Assembly (NCBI GenBank): GCA_013339765.2
Contig: CM023449.1
Location: forward strand, 107,114,417 to 107,178,416
DNA length: 64,000 nucleotides
Reading direction: 5' to 3'
Origin: Haemaphysalis longicornis
Lineage: Eukaryota; Arthropoda; Arachnida; Ixodida; Ixodidae
Below the pieces are notes generated by a model. It was not told the DNA's origin. It saw only the letters and a program-made list of their open reading frames with translations, and did no database searches. Within the stretch, counting starts at the first letter, position 1, and each line of letters opens with the position of its first letter. Below, piece by piece: positions 50,131 to 63,828 of the stretch. A program made the translations under genes and the position numbers.

Positions 50131-51098
50131 CGTGGCCTCCGCGATCGGCTACCGGCGGCGCGCCGTTGCTCCGGCCGTCCCAATCGCCCGGAGAGAGCGT
50201 AATTTCGAAGAGGCCGTTCTCGCCGTTTTCGCCGCACCGCGGCGCGTGGAGCCGATGGTTGAAACGAAAGTCGGGTATGCTGCAACGCTTCTCGAAATGG
50301 CGTTTCGTCTACTTTCCCGCTTCGTATCGCAATAAAAAGAAAGCGTAGCTGATGTTATGGATGCAAAGCGACTCATGAACCTGATAATAAGGAATGTATT
50401 TTACCAACGATTGCAGCTATGCGACTTGTTTAACATGTGCCGCATGACGCCTTTGACACACGGGCAATAATCCCTACTACCAATGGAAAATTTCTGGTGC
50501 TTGAATAACGTTCGGTTCGCTAAAAGATGATTAGCAAAAATATACAAATGTTCAAATTCTAAAAATAACTGGCAAAATCAAACACGGCGCCAATATAAAA
50601 ATGGCAACCACTGCGCTCGATTGGTGTCCATAACCCACCCTAAGCGGAAATAAAAGTATAACTGCTGTTCCAACAAGCAAGCACCCGATAATTCTGTAGC
50701 CTTAAGTTTTCGCACCCAAATATCCGCGCACCTGAATGTCCGCACGGAAATGTCCTGCACCGATCAAATGCAGCAATCACAGCGCGATTAACTTTTCAGT
50801 ACTGTTCCTCGAAGCTTCTGAGACAAGGGGACTTCATGACCCGGTAGTTTGGTTTGTCAGCTCAACAAAAACAAAGCGGCAACACAGTTACGTGAATTCC
50901 GTCCGTGAAAACACGCAGCAACTTAGGCCCCACAAAGCCGGCCAGGGGAGTCGGTGCAAGCTGCGAAACCATCGGCTAACACCGCCACCTCGCGGCGCGT
51001 TGCGGAGTTAGCCAAATTACATGTTTTTGCTGGCGGACGCGCCGAATGAGACGGCCGGAGCAACGGCGCGCCGCCGGCAGCCCATCACGGAGGCCGTG
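50131..51098. mobile_element. Non-autonomous TIR DNA transposon in S2
   Basis: 968 bp with terminal inverted repeats of about 49 bp: left CGTGGCCTCCGCGATCGGCT, right arm (inverted) CACGGCCTCCGTGATGGGCT, then identical CCGGCGGCGCGCCGTTGCTC and more. ACGGGAG flanks both sides (50124-50130 and 51099-51105), a 7-bp target duplication. The uninterrupted S2 monomers have one ACGGGAG. No transposase is visible. The superfamily is uncertain. Confidence 0.85.
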
Positions 51099-54000
51099 AC
51101 GGGAGATGCGTAGTTGCTGAAGGTATCAACAGATGGCGACTGCTAAGCGAACGCAGGAAAATTCAACTGTACTTTACGCCCAAAAGGATGCAGATTAAAA
51201 AATCTCGTTGGACTTCTGATCCGCATGCTAGGACAAAATGCTGAAAGTAGGTTTTGGGCATATAAATGGGCAGCATTTTCAAGAAAAAACGAATGGGAGA
51301 TATCAAGTGGCTGGGTGGTTATTTAGGGAAGTGTAAAAATACGGTGTTTTCCCGAAATACCGCTTGCCTCTATTGGGAGTGTGTCATTGAAAAATGCGGT
51401 GTAACAGTGTTAATATAGGTGAGTGAGTTTCCTATCTCAACAAAAACCAGTTCGATATCTCAGATGGCGGGTGGTAAAAAAATAATATCTGAAAAACTTC
51501 TTTACCGCTTTTCACTCTCTCTATGGTGGAATTTTTAAAATTTTAAGAAATATCGACCTCCAACGCCGTAATCAGAATGGGTCCTTGCAATCTGTAGCCG
51601 TTTGAAAGAGCAATTTGGCTAGACGTGTACATACCCTGTCAGGCCTTTTTGGCCATCAGCCGTGCCAATTGTAATAAAATATTGGACCCTTTTAGCGGCG
51701 TCGCAGAGCGAAAGCCTTAAAAACGTTCATGTGCATTTGTATGAGTAAAATATTCTAGGAAAAATCAGTTGGATTACTGAATCAGTGAAAGGTTTATTTG
51801 AAAATCTTTAGGAACACCGTTTTCGTTCCCAAATGCGGAATCACCTCGCTGGCGTAGGCTAAGGCGAAATCCAAAAACTGCTTTTTAGGTATTCCTAAGG
51901 GCTACTTATATGAGCAAAAAGCGCTTCGATTTGTGAATGGTTGACCAAGAAAATCACGAATTTGCGAAGCGACAATTTCGCCCTTTTCTTCGTTTGGGAG
52001 GGCCATTTCTCAAAAAACCCGCCTTAGTGAGCACCTACTCAATGACGCAAATAAACTGGTGAAATTTCAAGACTCTAGATCTAACAGTTTTGCCTGGGCG
52101 TTGATGAGTAAGTCAGTCAGTCAAGTCGGGCTTTTCTTTTTATAGGTATAGATAACACATGCTCCTACGGGAGGCGCTTGTGGTGTCTTCACCACTGCGC
52201 TTGTGGTGTCTTCAGTTTGTTCACGTCCTCGTTAATTTGCGCGCAGTTTGATTTTTAAGGCGCGTAGTTGCTGAAGGTGTCAACAGATGGCGACCGCTAA
52301 GCGAACGCGGAAAAATTCAACTTTATTTTACATCCAAAAGGATGCAGATTAAAAAATCTCGCTGGCCTTCTTATCCACATGTTAGGACAAAATGCTGAAA
52401 GACGGTTTTGGGCAAATAAATGGGCAGCGTTTTCAAGAAAAAACGAATGGGAGATATCAAGTGGATGGGGGTTATTTAGGAAAGTGTAAAACACGGTGTG
52501 TTCCCGAAATACCGCTTCCCTCTATTGGGAGGGTGTCATTGAAAAATGCTGTGTAACAGTGTTGATATACGTGAGTAAGTTGCCTGTCTCAACAAAAACC
52601 AGTTCGATGTCTCAGATGGCGGGCGGTAAAAAAATTAATATCTGAAAAACTACTTTACCGCTTTTCACTCTCTCCATGGTGCAATTTTTAAAATTTTAAG
52701 GAATATTGACCTCCAACACCGTAATCAGAATGTGTCCTTGCAATCTGTAGCCGTTTGAAAGAGCAGTTCGGCTGGACGTGTACATAACCTGTTCGGCCTT
52801 TTTGGTTCATCAGCCGTGACATTTGTAAAAAACAAATGAACCCTTTTAGCTGCGTCGCAGAGCGAAATCCTTAAAAACGTTTATGTGCATTTGTATGAGT
52901 AAAATATTCTAGCAAAAATTAGTTGGATTTCTGAATCGTTGAAAGGTTTATTTGAAAATCTTTAGGAACACCGTTTTAGTTCCGAAATGCGGAATCACCT
53001 CGCTGGTGTAGGTTAGTGCGAAATCCAAAAACTGCTTTTTAGGTATTCCTAAGGGCTACTTATATGAGCAAAAAGCGCTTCGATTTGTGAATGGTTGACC
53101 AAGAAAATCACGAATTCGCGAAACGACAATTTCCCCCTTTTCTTCGTTTGGGAGGGCAATTTCTAAAATACCCGCCTTAGTGAGCACCTACTCAATGACG
53201 CAAATAAACTGGAAAAATTTCAAGTCTCTAGGTCGAACAGTTTTGGCTGGGCGTTGATGAGACAGTCAATCAGTCAGTCGGGCACTTCTTTTTTTAGGTA
53301 TAGATGACACCTGCTCCTACGGGAGACGCGCAGTTGCTGCAGGTGTCAAGAGATGGCGACCGCAAAGCGAACGCGGGAAAATTCAACTGTATTTTGCGCC
53401 CAAAAAGGATGCAGATTAAAAAATCTCGTTGGACTTCTTATCCGCATGTTAGGACAAAATGCTGAAAGTAGGTTTTTGGGTATTTAAATGGGCCGCATTT
53501 TCAAGAAAAAACGAATGGGAGATATCAAGTGGCTGGTTGGTTATTTTGGAAAGTGTAAAAATACGGAGTTTTCCCGAAATACCGCTTGCCTCTATTGGGA
53601 GGGTGTCATGAAAAAATGCTGTGTAACAGTGTTGATTTACGTGAGTAAGTTGCCTACTCAACAAAAACCAGTTCGGTATCTGAGATGGCGGTTGTTAAAA
53701 AATAATTATCTGAAAAACTACTTTACCGCTTTTCACTCTGTCCTTGGTGGAATTTTTAATATCTGAAAAAACTGAAAAATTAATATCTGAAAAACTTCTT
53801 TAGCGCTTTTCACTCTCTTCATGGTGGAATTTTTAAAATTTTAAGAAACATTGACCTCCAACACTGTAATCAAAATGTGCATTTGCAATCTGTAGCCGCT
53901 TGAAAGAGCAGTTTGGCTAGACGTGTAGATACCCTGTCAGGCCTTTTTGGCTCATCAGCCGTGTCAATTGTAAAAAAATATTGGACCCTTTTATCGGCGG

Positions 54001-54152
54001 CGCAGAACGAAATCCTTAAAAACGTTTAGTTGCATTTGTATGACTAAAATTTTCTAGCAAAAATTTGTTGGATTTCTGAATCGTTGAAAGGTTTATTTGA
54101 AAATCTTTAGGAACACCGTTTTAGTTCCGAAATGCGGAATCACCTTGCTGGT
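51099..54152 (+). repeat. Satellite S2 array, second part
   Basis: Nearly three S2 monomers. One has an 85-bp insertion at 52178-52262 containing two GCGCTTGTGGTGTCTTCA copies. Another has a local duplication of about 75 bp (TTAATATCTGAAAAA near 53755 and 53780). Confidence 0.9.
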
Positions 54153-55617
54153 CCCAGCCAAAAAAAACCATTGGCCGACCAATTGCTCCAATTTGCCACC
54201 CAATGGGTGCAAATGGAATCCCAATGGGTCCAAATGGAAACCCAATGGGGCCAAATGGACCTATTGGAGCGATCCGAATTGGGCCCTTTGGCTCGATTAG
54301 GATGGCCAGTTGGCCCAATTGGACCCATTGGCTCCAACCATAAAGTTAATATTACTGACTGCTCCAACATGATGACCCAATCGGGGAGCCATTTTGGATA
54401 GTATTGGGATAGTATTCAATTACGACAACCATTCGCTGAAATTTAATTCTCTCTCACACCCTTAATTTGAAACCTTCAGAAATGTTCAAAACGTCAACCT
54501 TTACAAATGTATATTTATGAGGCAATTAATTTTGATATTACAGTCAGCAATTCAAGATAAAGTTCTAAAAAAAACAACAAGCAAACACTAAAGAAAACTT
54601 TCTGACACGAGTAGCAAAATTGTTTTGAAATAAAACCACGATCCAATCCAATCGAATCCAATCCATAGACGTACAGTGGATAAGTGGTATTCAACAAGGT
54701 GCTGGTGGTGTAGGTAGTGTAGGCGTGTTGATCGGTTGCACACGCAGTCTTCTTTGACTGTGCATTGAATTGGAAATGTAAAGTGGTCTGCAAGAGTGTG
54801 AGAAGTGGCGACGATGATGTCACACACCCATAGCAGTGTGTTTCAAGAGGCATCTTTACGCTGAACGCCGCTAAGCCTCGCACCGAAGGAAGAGTGATTC
54901 TATTTATGTGAGTAACATAGCTGGTTCAGTTTTCTTTGCCATTTTCACTCCTCATAGCGTGAGCGGTGTTATTAAGAAATAATTTGTCTGCCTAATGTAT
55001 TTCAGGGCTGTTCATGTTACGATTGACGGGTTCACGGCATCGCCATGCAACAGAGTTCGCCATGCATGGGACGTTGTTGAAGAGGTGAGCTCATGCCACT
55101 CAACATTTTAGTGCCTTGTTGTTTTAATGCGCGAAACTGCGGTTTATTATAAACTTAACCCATTGTTCGCTTTTGCCACTCACTTTGTGAAGGTCCAGCC
55201 AGCCTGCGTCGAGCGGAGCACGGCATGGACAATGGCCTGTGGAAAATTGCTTAAAGGACGAATTGTCTGCATGCTGTGTATACAAACAGAGCAATAAAGA
55301 TATTCATCCATTCCAAGAGTTCCATTTGTGGTACAGGTAACCAACGCACTGCAGCGGCAGCTCAGATGGAGTAGCTGCAGCAATGGGATAGAACCAACTA
55401 AAAGTGCAACAAGTTGGCGGCCAATGGGAAGACCTATTGGCGTTCCATATGGTCAGCCAATAGGTCACGCAATTGGCCGGCCAAAAGGTCGCCCAATTGG
55501 ATGGCCAATGGGGATGCCAATGGGTGGCTAATACATTATTGGCCGACCAATTGGCTGACCAAATGGCCGACCCATTGGAATTCCAATTGGTCGGCCAATG
55601 GTTTTTTTTCGGCTGGG
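54153..55617. mobile_element. TIR element with CCAAT-rich subterminal arrays
   Basis: 1,465 bp. The left end reads CCCAGCCAAAAAAAACCATT and GGCCGACCAATTG. The right end is its inverted copy (TTTTTTTTCGGCTGGG). The S2 monomer is interrupted between CTG and GTGTAGG with GT at both edges. Subterminal zones on both sides (54165-54345 and 55410-55600) are filled with CCAATGGG/CCAATTGG motifs, including three 21-bp units at 54199, 54220 and 54241. The interior shows splice-like signals but no transposase. Confidence 0.8.
54908..55086 (+). other. Exon-like segment with splice signals inside the TIR element
   Basis: A strong donor-like GTGAGTAAC at 54908, a pyrimidine-containing acceptor TGTATTTCAG ending at 55005, then 79 nt (55006-55084) open in one frame (AVHVTIDGFTASPCNRVRHA) and a second donor GTGAGC at 55085. 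This is what a captured piece of host gene would look like. I do not recognise the peptide. An AATAAA lies at 55292. Confidence 0.4.
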
Positions 55618-58600
55618 GTGTAGGTTAGTGCGAAAGCCAAAAACTGTTTTTTCGGTATTCCTTAGGGCTACTTATATGAGCAAAAAGCGCTTCGATATGT
55701 GAATGGGTGACAGAGAAAATCACAAATTCGCGAAACGAAAATTTCGCCCTTTTCTTCGGTTAGGAGGACAATTTATGAAAAACCCGCCTTAGTGAGCACC
55801 TACTCAAAGACGCAAATAAACTCGTGAAATTTCAAGTCTCTAGGTCTAACAGTTTTGGCTGGGCTTTGATGAGTCAGTCAGTCAGTCAGTCGGGCACTTC
55901 TTTTTATGGGTATAGATGACACCTGCTCCTACGGGAGACGCGTTGTTGCTGCAGGTGTCAATAGATGGCGACCGCTAAGCGAACGCGGAAAAATTCAACT
56001 GTATTTTACGCCCAAAAGGATGGAGATTAAACAATCTCGTTGGACGTCTTATCCGCATGATAGGACAAAATGCTGAAAGTAGGATTTGGGTATATAAGTG
56101 GGCCGCATTTTCAAGAAAAAACGAATGGGAGATATCAAGTGGCTGGGTTGTTATTTAGGACAGTGTACAAATACGGTGTTTTCATGAAATACCGCTTGCC
56201 TCTATTGGGAGGGTGTCATTGAAAAATGCTGTGTAACAGTGCTGATATACGTGAGTAAGTTGCCTATCTCAACAAAAACCAGTTCGATATCTCAGATGGC
56301 TGGCGGTAAAAAAAATTATATCTGAAAAACTACTTTATCGCTTTTCAATCTCTCCATGGTGGAATTTTTAAAAATTTACGAAACATTGAACTCCAACACC
56401 GTAATCAGAATGTGTCCTTGCAATCTGTAGCTGTTTGAAACAGCAATTTGGCTAGACGTGTACATAACCTGTCAGACCTTTTTGGTTCTTCAGCCGTGTC
56501 ATTTGTAAAAAACAATTGGTCCCTGTTAGCGGCGTCGCAGAGCGAAATCCTTAAAACATTTCTGTGCATTTGTATGAGTAAAATATTCTAGCAAAAATCA
56601 GTTGGATTACTGAATTGGTGAAATGTTTTTTTGAGAATCTTTAGGAACACCGTTTTTGTTCCGAAATGCGGAATCACCTCGCTGGTGTAGGTTAGTGCGA
56701 AATCCAAAAACCGCTTTTTAGGTTTTTCTTAGGGCTACTTATATGAGCAAAAAGCGCTTCGATATGTGAATGGGTGACAGAGAAAATCACGAATTCGTGA
56801 AACCACAATTTCGCCCTTTTCTTCGGTTAGGAGGGCAATTTCTGAAAAACCCGCCTTAGTGAGCACCTACTCAATGACGCAAATAAACTCGTGAAATTTC
56901 AAGTCTCTAGGTCTAACAGTTTTGGCTGGGCTTTGATGAGTCAGTCAGTCAGTCAGTCGGGCACTTCTTTTTAGGGATAGATGACACCTGCTCCTACGGG
57001 AGACGCGTAGTTGCTGCAGGTGTCAATAGATGGCGACCGCTAAGCGAACGCGGCAAAATTCAACTGTATTTTACTCCCAAAAGGATGCAGAGTAAAAAAT
57101 CTCGTTGGACTTCTTATCCGCATGTTAGGACAAAATGCTGAAAGTAGGTTTTGGGCATATAAATGGGCCGCATTTTCAAGAAAAAACGAATGGGAGATAT
57201 CAAGTGGCTGAGTGGTTATTTTTGAAAGTGAAAAATACGGAGTTTTCCCGAAATACCGCTTGCCTCGATTGGGAGGGTGTCATTGAAAAAATGCTGTGTA
57301 ACAGTCTTGATATACGTTGGTACGTTGCCTATCTCAACAAAAACCAGTTCGATATCTCAGATGGAGGGCGTTAAAAAAATTAATATTTGAAAAACTACTT
57401 TACCGCTTTTCACTCTCTCCATGATGGAATTTTTAAAAAGTTAAGAAATATTGTCCTCCAACACGGTAATCGGAATGTGCAATTGCAATCTGTAGCCGTT
57501 TGAAAGAGCAGTTTGGCTAGACGTGTACATAACCTGTCAGGCCGTTTTGGTTCATCAGCCGTGCCTTTTGTAAAAAACAATAAACCCTTTTAGTGCCATT
57601 GCAGAGCGAAATCCTAAAGCATTTATGTGCATTTGTATGAGTAAAATATTCTAGCAAAAATCAGTTGGATTACTAAATCGGTGAAAGGTTTTATTTGAGA
57701 ATCTTTGGTAACACCGTTTTAGTTCGAAAATGCGGATTCACATCGCTAGTGTAGGTTAGGGCGAAATCCAAAAACTGCATTTTAGGTATTCTTACGGGCT
57801 ACTGATATCAGCAAAAAGCGCTTCGATTTGTGAATGGTTGATCAAGAAAATCACGAATTGGCGAAACGACAATTTCGCCCTTTTCTTCGTTTGGGAGGGC
57901 TGTTTCTGAAAACCCGCCTTAGTGAGCACCTACTCAATGACGCAAATAAACTGGTGAAATTTCAAGTCTCTAGGTCTAACAGTTTTGGCTGGACATTGAT
58001 GAGTCAGTCAGTCAGTCAGGCGGGCACTTTTTTATAGGTATAGATAACACCTGCTCCTACGGGAGACGCGTAGTTGCTGAAGGTGTCAACAGATGGCGAC
58101 CGCTAAGCGAATGCGGGAAAATTCAACTGTATTTTACGCCCAAAAGGATGCAGATTAAAAAATCTCTTTGGACTTCTTATCCGCATGTTAGGACAAAATG
58201 CTGAAAGTAGGTTTTGGGCATATCAATGGGCAGCAGTTTCAAGAAAAAACGAATGGGAGATATCAAGTGGCTGGGTGCTTATTTAGGAAAGTGTAAAAAT
58301 ACGGTGTTTTCCCGAAATACAACTTGCCTCTATTGGGAGGGTGTCATTGAAAAACGCTGTGTAACAGTGTTGATATACGTGAGTAAGTTGCCTGTCTCAA
58401 CAAAAACCAGTTCGATATCTCAGATGGCGGGTGGTAAAAAAATTAATATCTGAAAAACTGCTTTACCGCTTTTCACTCTCTCCATGGTGGAATTTTTCAA
58501 ATTTTACGAAATATTAACTTCCAACACCGTAATCAGACTGTGTCCTTGCAATCTGTAGCCGTTTGAAACAGCAGTTTGGCTAGACGTGTACATAACCTGT

Positions 58601-61600
58601 CAGACCTTTTTGGTTCATCAGCTCTTTCAATTGTAAAAAAATATTTGACCCTTTTAGCGGCGTCGCAGAGCGAAATCCTTAAAAAAGTTTATGTGCATTT
58701 GTATGAGTAAAATATTCTAGCAAAAATGAGTTGGATTACTGAATCGGTGAAAGGTTTTTTTGAGAATCTTTAGGAACACCGTTTTTGTTTCGAAATGCGA
58801 AATCACCTCGCTGGTGTAGGTTAGTGCGAAATCCAAAAACTGCTTTTTAGGTATTTCGAGGGCTACTTATATGAGCAAAAAGCGCTTCGATATGTGAATG
58901 GGTGACAGAGAAAATCACGAATTCGTGAAACCACAACTTCGCCCTTTGCTTCGGTTCTGAAAAACCCTCCTTAGTGAGCACCTACTCAATGACGCAAATA
59001 AATTCGTGAAATTTCAAGTCTCTAGGTCGAACAGTTTTGGCTGGGCGTTGATGAGTCAGTAAGTCAGTCAGTCGGGCACTTCTTTTTATAGGTATACATG
59101 ACACCTGCTCTTACGGGAGACGCGCAGTTGCTGCAGGTGTCAACAGATGGCGACCGCTTAGCGAACGCGGGAAAATTCAAATTTTTTTACGTCAAAAAGA
59201 TGCAGATTAAAAAATCTCGCTGGCCCTTTTATCCGCATGTTAGGACAAAATGCTGAAAGAGGGTTTTAAACAAATAAATTGGCACCATTTTCAAGAAAAA
59301 ACAAATGGGAGATATCAAGTAGCCGCGTGGTTATTTAGGAAAGTGTAATAAGACGGTGTTTTCCCGAAATAGCGCTTGATTCTAGTGGGAGGGTGTCATT
59401 GAAAAATGCTGTGTAACAGTGTTGATTACGCGAGTAAGTTGCCTATCTCAACAAAAACCAGTTCGATATCTCAGATGGCGGGCGGTAAAAAAATGAATAT
59501 CTGAAAATACTACTTTACCGCTTTTCACTCTCTCCATGGTAGAATTTTTAAAATTTCAAGAAATAGTGACCTCCAACACCGTAACCGGATGTGCCCTTGC
59601 AATCTGTAGCCGTTTGAAAGAGTCGTTTGGCTAGACGTGTACATACCATGTCAGGCCTTTTTGTCTCATCAGCCGTGTCAATTGTAAAAAAATATTGGAC
59701 CGTTTTAGCGGTGTCGCAGAGCAAAATCCTTAAAAACGTTTATGTGCATTTGTATAAGTAAACTTTTCTAGCAAAAATCAGTTGGATTACTGAATCGGTG
59801 AAAGGGTTTTTTTAGAATCTTTGGTAACACCGTTTTAGTTCCGAAATGCGGAATCACATCGCTGGTGTAGGTTAGGGCAAAATCCAAAAACTGTCTTTTA
59901 TTTATTCTTAAGGGCTACTTATATCACCAAAAGCGCTTCGATTTGTGAATGGGTGACCGAGAAAATCACGAATTCGCGAATCGACAATTTCGCCCTTTTC
60001 TTCGGTTAGAAGGGCAATTTCTGAAAAACCCGCCTTAGTGAGCACCTACTCAAAAACGCAAATAAACTGGTGAAATTTCAAGTCTCTAGGTCTAACAGTT
60101 TTGGCTGGACATTGATGAGTCAGTCAGTCAGTCAGTCGGGCACTTTTTTATAGGTATAGATAACACCTGCTCCTACGGGAGACGCGCAGTTGCTGCAGGT
60201 GTCAACAGATGGCGACCGCTTAGTGAACGCGGGAAAATTCAACTTTGTTTTACGTCCAAAAGATGCAGATTAAAAAATCTCGCTGGCCTTCTTATCCGCA
60301 TGTTAGGACAAAATGCTGAAAGAGGGTTTTAAACAAAAAAATGGGAACCATTTTCAAGAACAAACTGATGTGAGATATCAAGTGGCCACGTGGTTATTTA
60401 GGAAAGAGCAAAAACACGGTGTTTTCCCGAAATACCGCTTGCCTCTATTGGGAGGGTGTCATTGAAAAATGCTGTGTTACTGTGTTGATATACGCGAGTA
60501 AGTTGCCTATCTCAACAAAAACCAGTTCGATATCTCAGATGGCGGGTGGTAAAAAAAAATGAATATCTGAAAATACTACTTTACCGCTTTTCACTCTCTC
60601 CATGGTAGAATTTTTAAAATTTTAAGAAATATTGACCTCCAACACGGTAATCCGAATGTGCCCTTGGAATCTGTAGCCGTTTGAAAGAGCAGTTTGGCTA
60701 GACGTGTACATACCATGTCAGGCCTTTTTGGCTCATCAGCCGTGTCAATTGTAAAAAACATATTGGACCGTTTTAGCGGCGTCGCAGAGCAAAATCCTTA
60801 AAAACGTTTTTGTGCATTTGTATGAGTAAAATACTCTAGCAAAAATCAGTTGGATTACTGAATCGGTGACAAGTTTTGTTGAGAATGTTTGGTAACACCG
60901 TTTTAGTTCCGAAATGCGGAATCACATCGCTGGTGTAGGTTAGGGCGAAATCCAAAAACTGCCTTTTAGTTTTTCTTAAGGGCTACTTATATCAGCAAAA
61001 AGCGCTTGGATTTGTGAATGGGTGACCGAGAAAATTACGAATTCGCGAATCGAAAATTTCGCCCTTTTCTTCGGTTAGGAGGGCAATTTCTGAAAAACCC
61101 GCCTTAGTGAGCACCTACTCAATGACCAAATTAACTCGTGAAATTTCAAGTCTCTAGGTCGAAGAGTTTTGGCTTAGCGTTGATGAGTCAGTCAGTGAGT
61201 CAGTCGGGCACTTCTTTTTATAGGTATTGACGACACCTGCTCCTACGGGAGACGCGCAGTTGCTGAAGGTGTCAACAGATGGCGACCGTCTAGGGAACGC
61301 GGGAAAATTCAACTTTGTTTTACGTCCAAAAGATGCAGAATAAAAAATCTCGCTGGCCTTCTTATCCGCATGTTAGGACAAAATGCTGAAAGAGAGTTTT
61401 GGGCAAACAAATGGGCAACATTTTCAAGAAAAAAAAACCGATGGGAGATATCAAGTGGCTGGGTGGTTATTCAGGAAAGCGTAAAAACACGGTGTTTTCC
61501 CGAAATACCGCTTGCCTCTATTGGGAGGGTGCCATTGAAAACTTTTGTGTAACAGTGTTGACCTACGTGAGTAAGTTGCCAATCTCAACAAAACCCAGTT

Positions 61601-63367
61601 CGATATCTCAGGTGGCGGGTGGTAAAAAAATTAATATCTGAAAAACTACTTTACCGCTTTTCACTCTCTCCATGGTGGAATTTTTAAAATTTTAATAAAT
61701 ACTGACCTCCAACACCGTAATCGGAATGTGCCCTTGCAATCTGTAGCCGTTTGAAAGAGCAGTTTGGCTAGACGTGTACATACCATGCCAGGCCTTTTTG
61801 GCTCATCAGCCGTGTCAATTTTAAAAAAATATTGGAACGTTTTAGCGGCGTCGCAGAGCAAAATCCCTAAAAACGTTTATGTGCATTTGTATGAGTAAAA
61901 TATTCTCGCAAAAATCAGTTGGATTACTGAATCGGTGAAAGGTTTATTTGAGAATCTTTAGGAACAACGTACAACTTTTTAGTCCCGAAATGCGGAGTCA
62001 CATCGCTGGTGTAGGTTAGGGCGAAATCCAAAAACTGCATTTTAGGTATTCTTAAGGGCTACCTATATCAGCAAAAAGTGCTACGATATGTGAATGGGTG
62101 ACCGAGAAAATCACGAATTTGCGAAACCACAATTTCGCTCTTTTCTTCGGTTAGGAGGGCAATTTCTGAAAAACCCGCCTTAGTGAGCACCTACTCAATG
62201 ACGCAAATAAACTCGTTAAATTTCAAGTCTCTAGGTCTAACAGTTTTGGCTGGGCGTTGATAAGTCAGTCAGTGAGTCAGTCGAACACTTCTTTTTATAG
62301 GTATAGATAACACCTGCTCCTACGGGAGACGCGTAGTTGCCGAAGGTGTCAACAGATGGTGAGCTCTAAGCGAACGCGGGAAAATTCAACTTTATTTTAC
62401 GTCCTAAAGGATGCAGATTGAAAAATCTCGCTGGCCTTCTTATCCGCATGTAAGGAAAAAGTGCTAAAAGTGGGTTTTGGGCAAATACATGGGCAGCATT
62501 TTCAAGAAAAAACGAGTGGGAGATATTAAGTTGCTGGGTGGTTATTTAAGAAAGTTTAAAAACACGGTGTTTTCCCGAAATCCGGCTTGTCTCTATTGGG
62601 ATGGTGTCATTGAAAAATGCTGTGTAACAGTGTTGATATAGGCGAGTAAGTTGCCTATCTCAACAAAAAACAGTTCGATATCTCAGATGGCGGGCGGTAA
62701 AAAAATAATATCTGGAAAACTACTTTACCGCTTTGCACTCTCTCCATGGTGGAATTTTTAAAATTTTAAGTAATATTGACCTCCAACACCGTAATCGGAA
62801 TGTGCCCTTGCAATCTGTAGCCGTTTGAAAGAGCAGATTGGCTACACGTGTACATAACCTGTCAGTCCTTTTTGGTTCATCAGCCGTGTCATTTGTAACA
62901 AAAAATGGACCCTTTTAGCGGCCTCCCAGATCGAAATCCTTAAAAACGTTTATGCGCATTTGTTTGAGTAAAATATTCTAGCAAAAATATGTTGGATTAC
63001 TGAATCGGTGAAAGGTTTATTTGAGAATCTTTAGGAACACCGTTTTAGTTCCGAAACGCGGAATCACCTCGCTGGTGTAGGTTAGTTCAAAATCCAAAAA
63101 CTGCTTTTTAGGTATTCTTAAGGGCACTTATATCAGCAAAAAAAGCGATTCGATATGTCAATGGGTGACCGAGAAAATCACGAATTCACGAAACCACAAT
63201 TTCGCCCTTTTCTTCGGTTAGGAGGGCAATGTCTGAAACATTCGCCTTAGTGAGCACCTCCTGAATGACGCAAATAAAGCCGTGAAATTTCAAGTCTCTG
63301 GGTCTAACAGTTTTGGCTGGGCGTAATGAGTCACTCAGTCAGTCAGTCGGGCTCTTTTTTTATGGGT
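55618..63367 (+). repeat. Satellite S2 array, main block
   Basis: Seven and a half further S2 monomers with marker spacing (CCTGCTCCTACGGGAG) of 1,053-1,080 bp. Each carries the (CAGT)n run followed by TTTTATAGGTATAGAT. Short frames within are not conserved across units. I see no gene or other element. Confidence 0.92.
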
Positions 63368-63371
63368 ATAG

Positions 63372-63828
63372 ACTAGCGGTAGTACCCGGCAGTGCCCGGG
63401 TGGGCCGTTATAGTGAGGACAGCAATTGGTATTTGTTGTTAGTCGCCATATTAGGCTACTTCATCAGGAATTGTTACAGATTTGTCATAAGTAACATGGG
63501 CTCCCTACGGGAGGTGCGAGGTTGCAGGAAGTCCTTGCAGATGCCGCGGGATAACCTTCGCTCTTTTTACTGGTACATCTTCTGTTTTACATTTATGATA
63601 TACTAGCGGTAGTACCCGGTGGTGCCCGGGTGGGCCTTTACATTAAGGACAGCAATTTGTATTTGTCACCATATTAAGCTACTTCATTGGGAATCGGTAC
63701 AGTTTTATCATTGGTAACATGGGCTTCCTACTGGAGGCGCGAGATTGCAGGAAGTCCCAGCAGATGCCGGGGGCTAACCTTCGGGCTTTTTACTGGTACA
63801 TCTTCTCTTTTACATTTATGATATATGA
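63372..63828 (+). repeat. Two tandem 230-bp units inserted in S2
   Basis: Units at about 63372-63602 and 63603-63828 both start CTAGCGGTAGTACCCGG, have a hairpin-prone CCCGGCAGTGCCCGGGTGGG, and end TTTTACATTTATGATA. They replace the normal short spacer between TATAGGTATAGAT and GACACCTGCTCC. Unit 1 and unit 2 are about 85-90% alike by eye. Confidence 0.8.

Noticed and set aside
54121..54401. Collagen-like GPIG-repeat proteins on the minus strand
   Set aside because: They arise from the 21-bp CCAATGGG tandem in the TIR element; the pattern appears in several frames.
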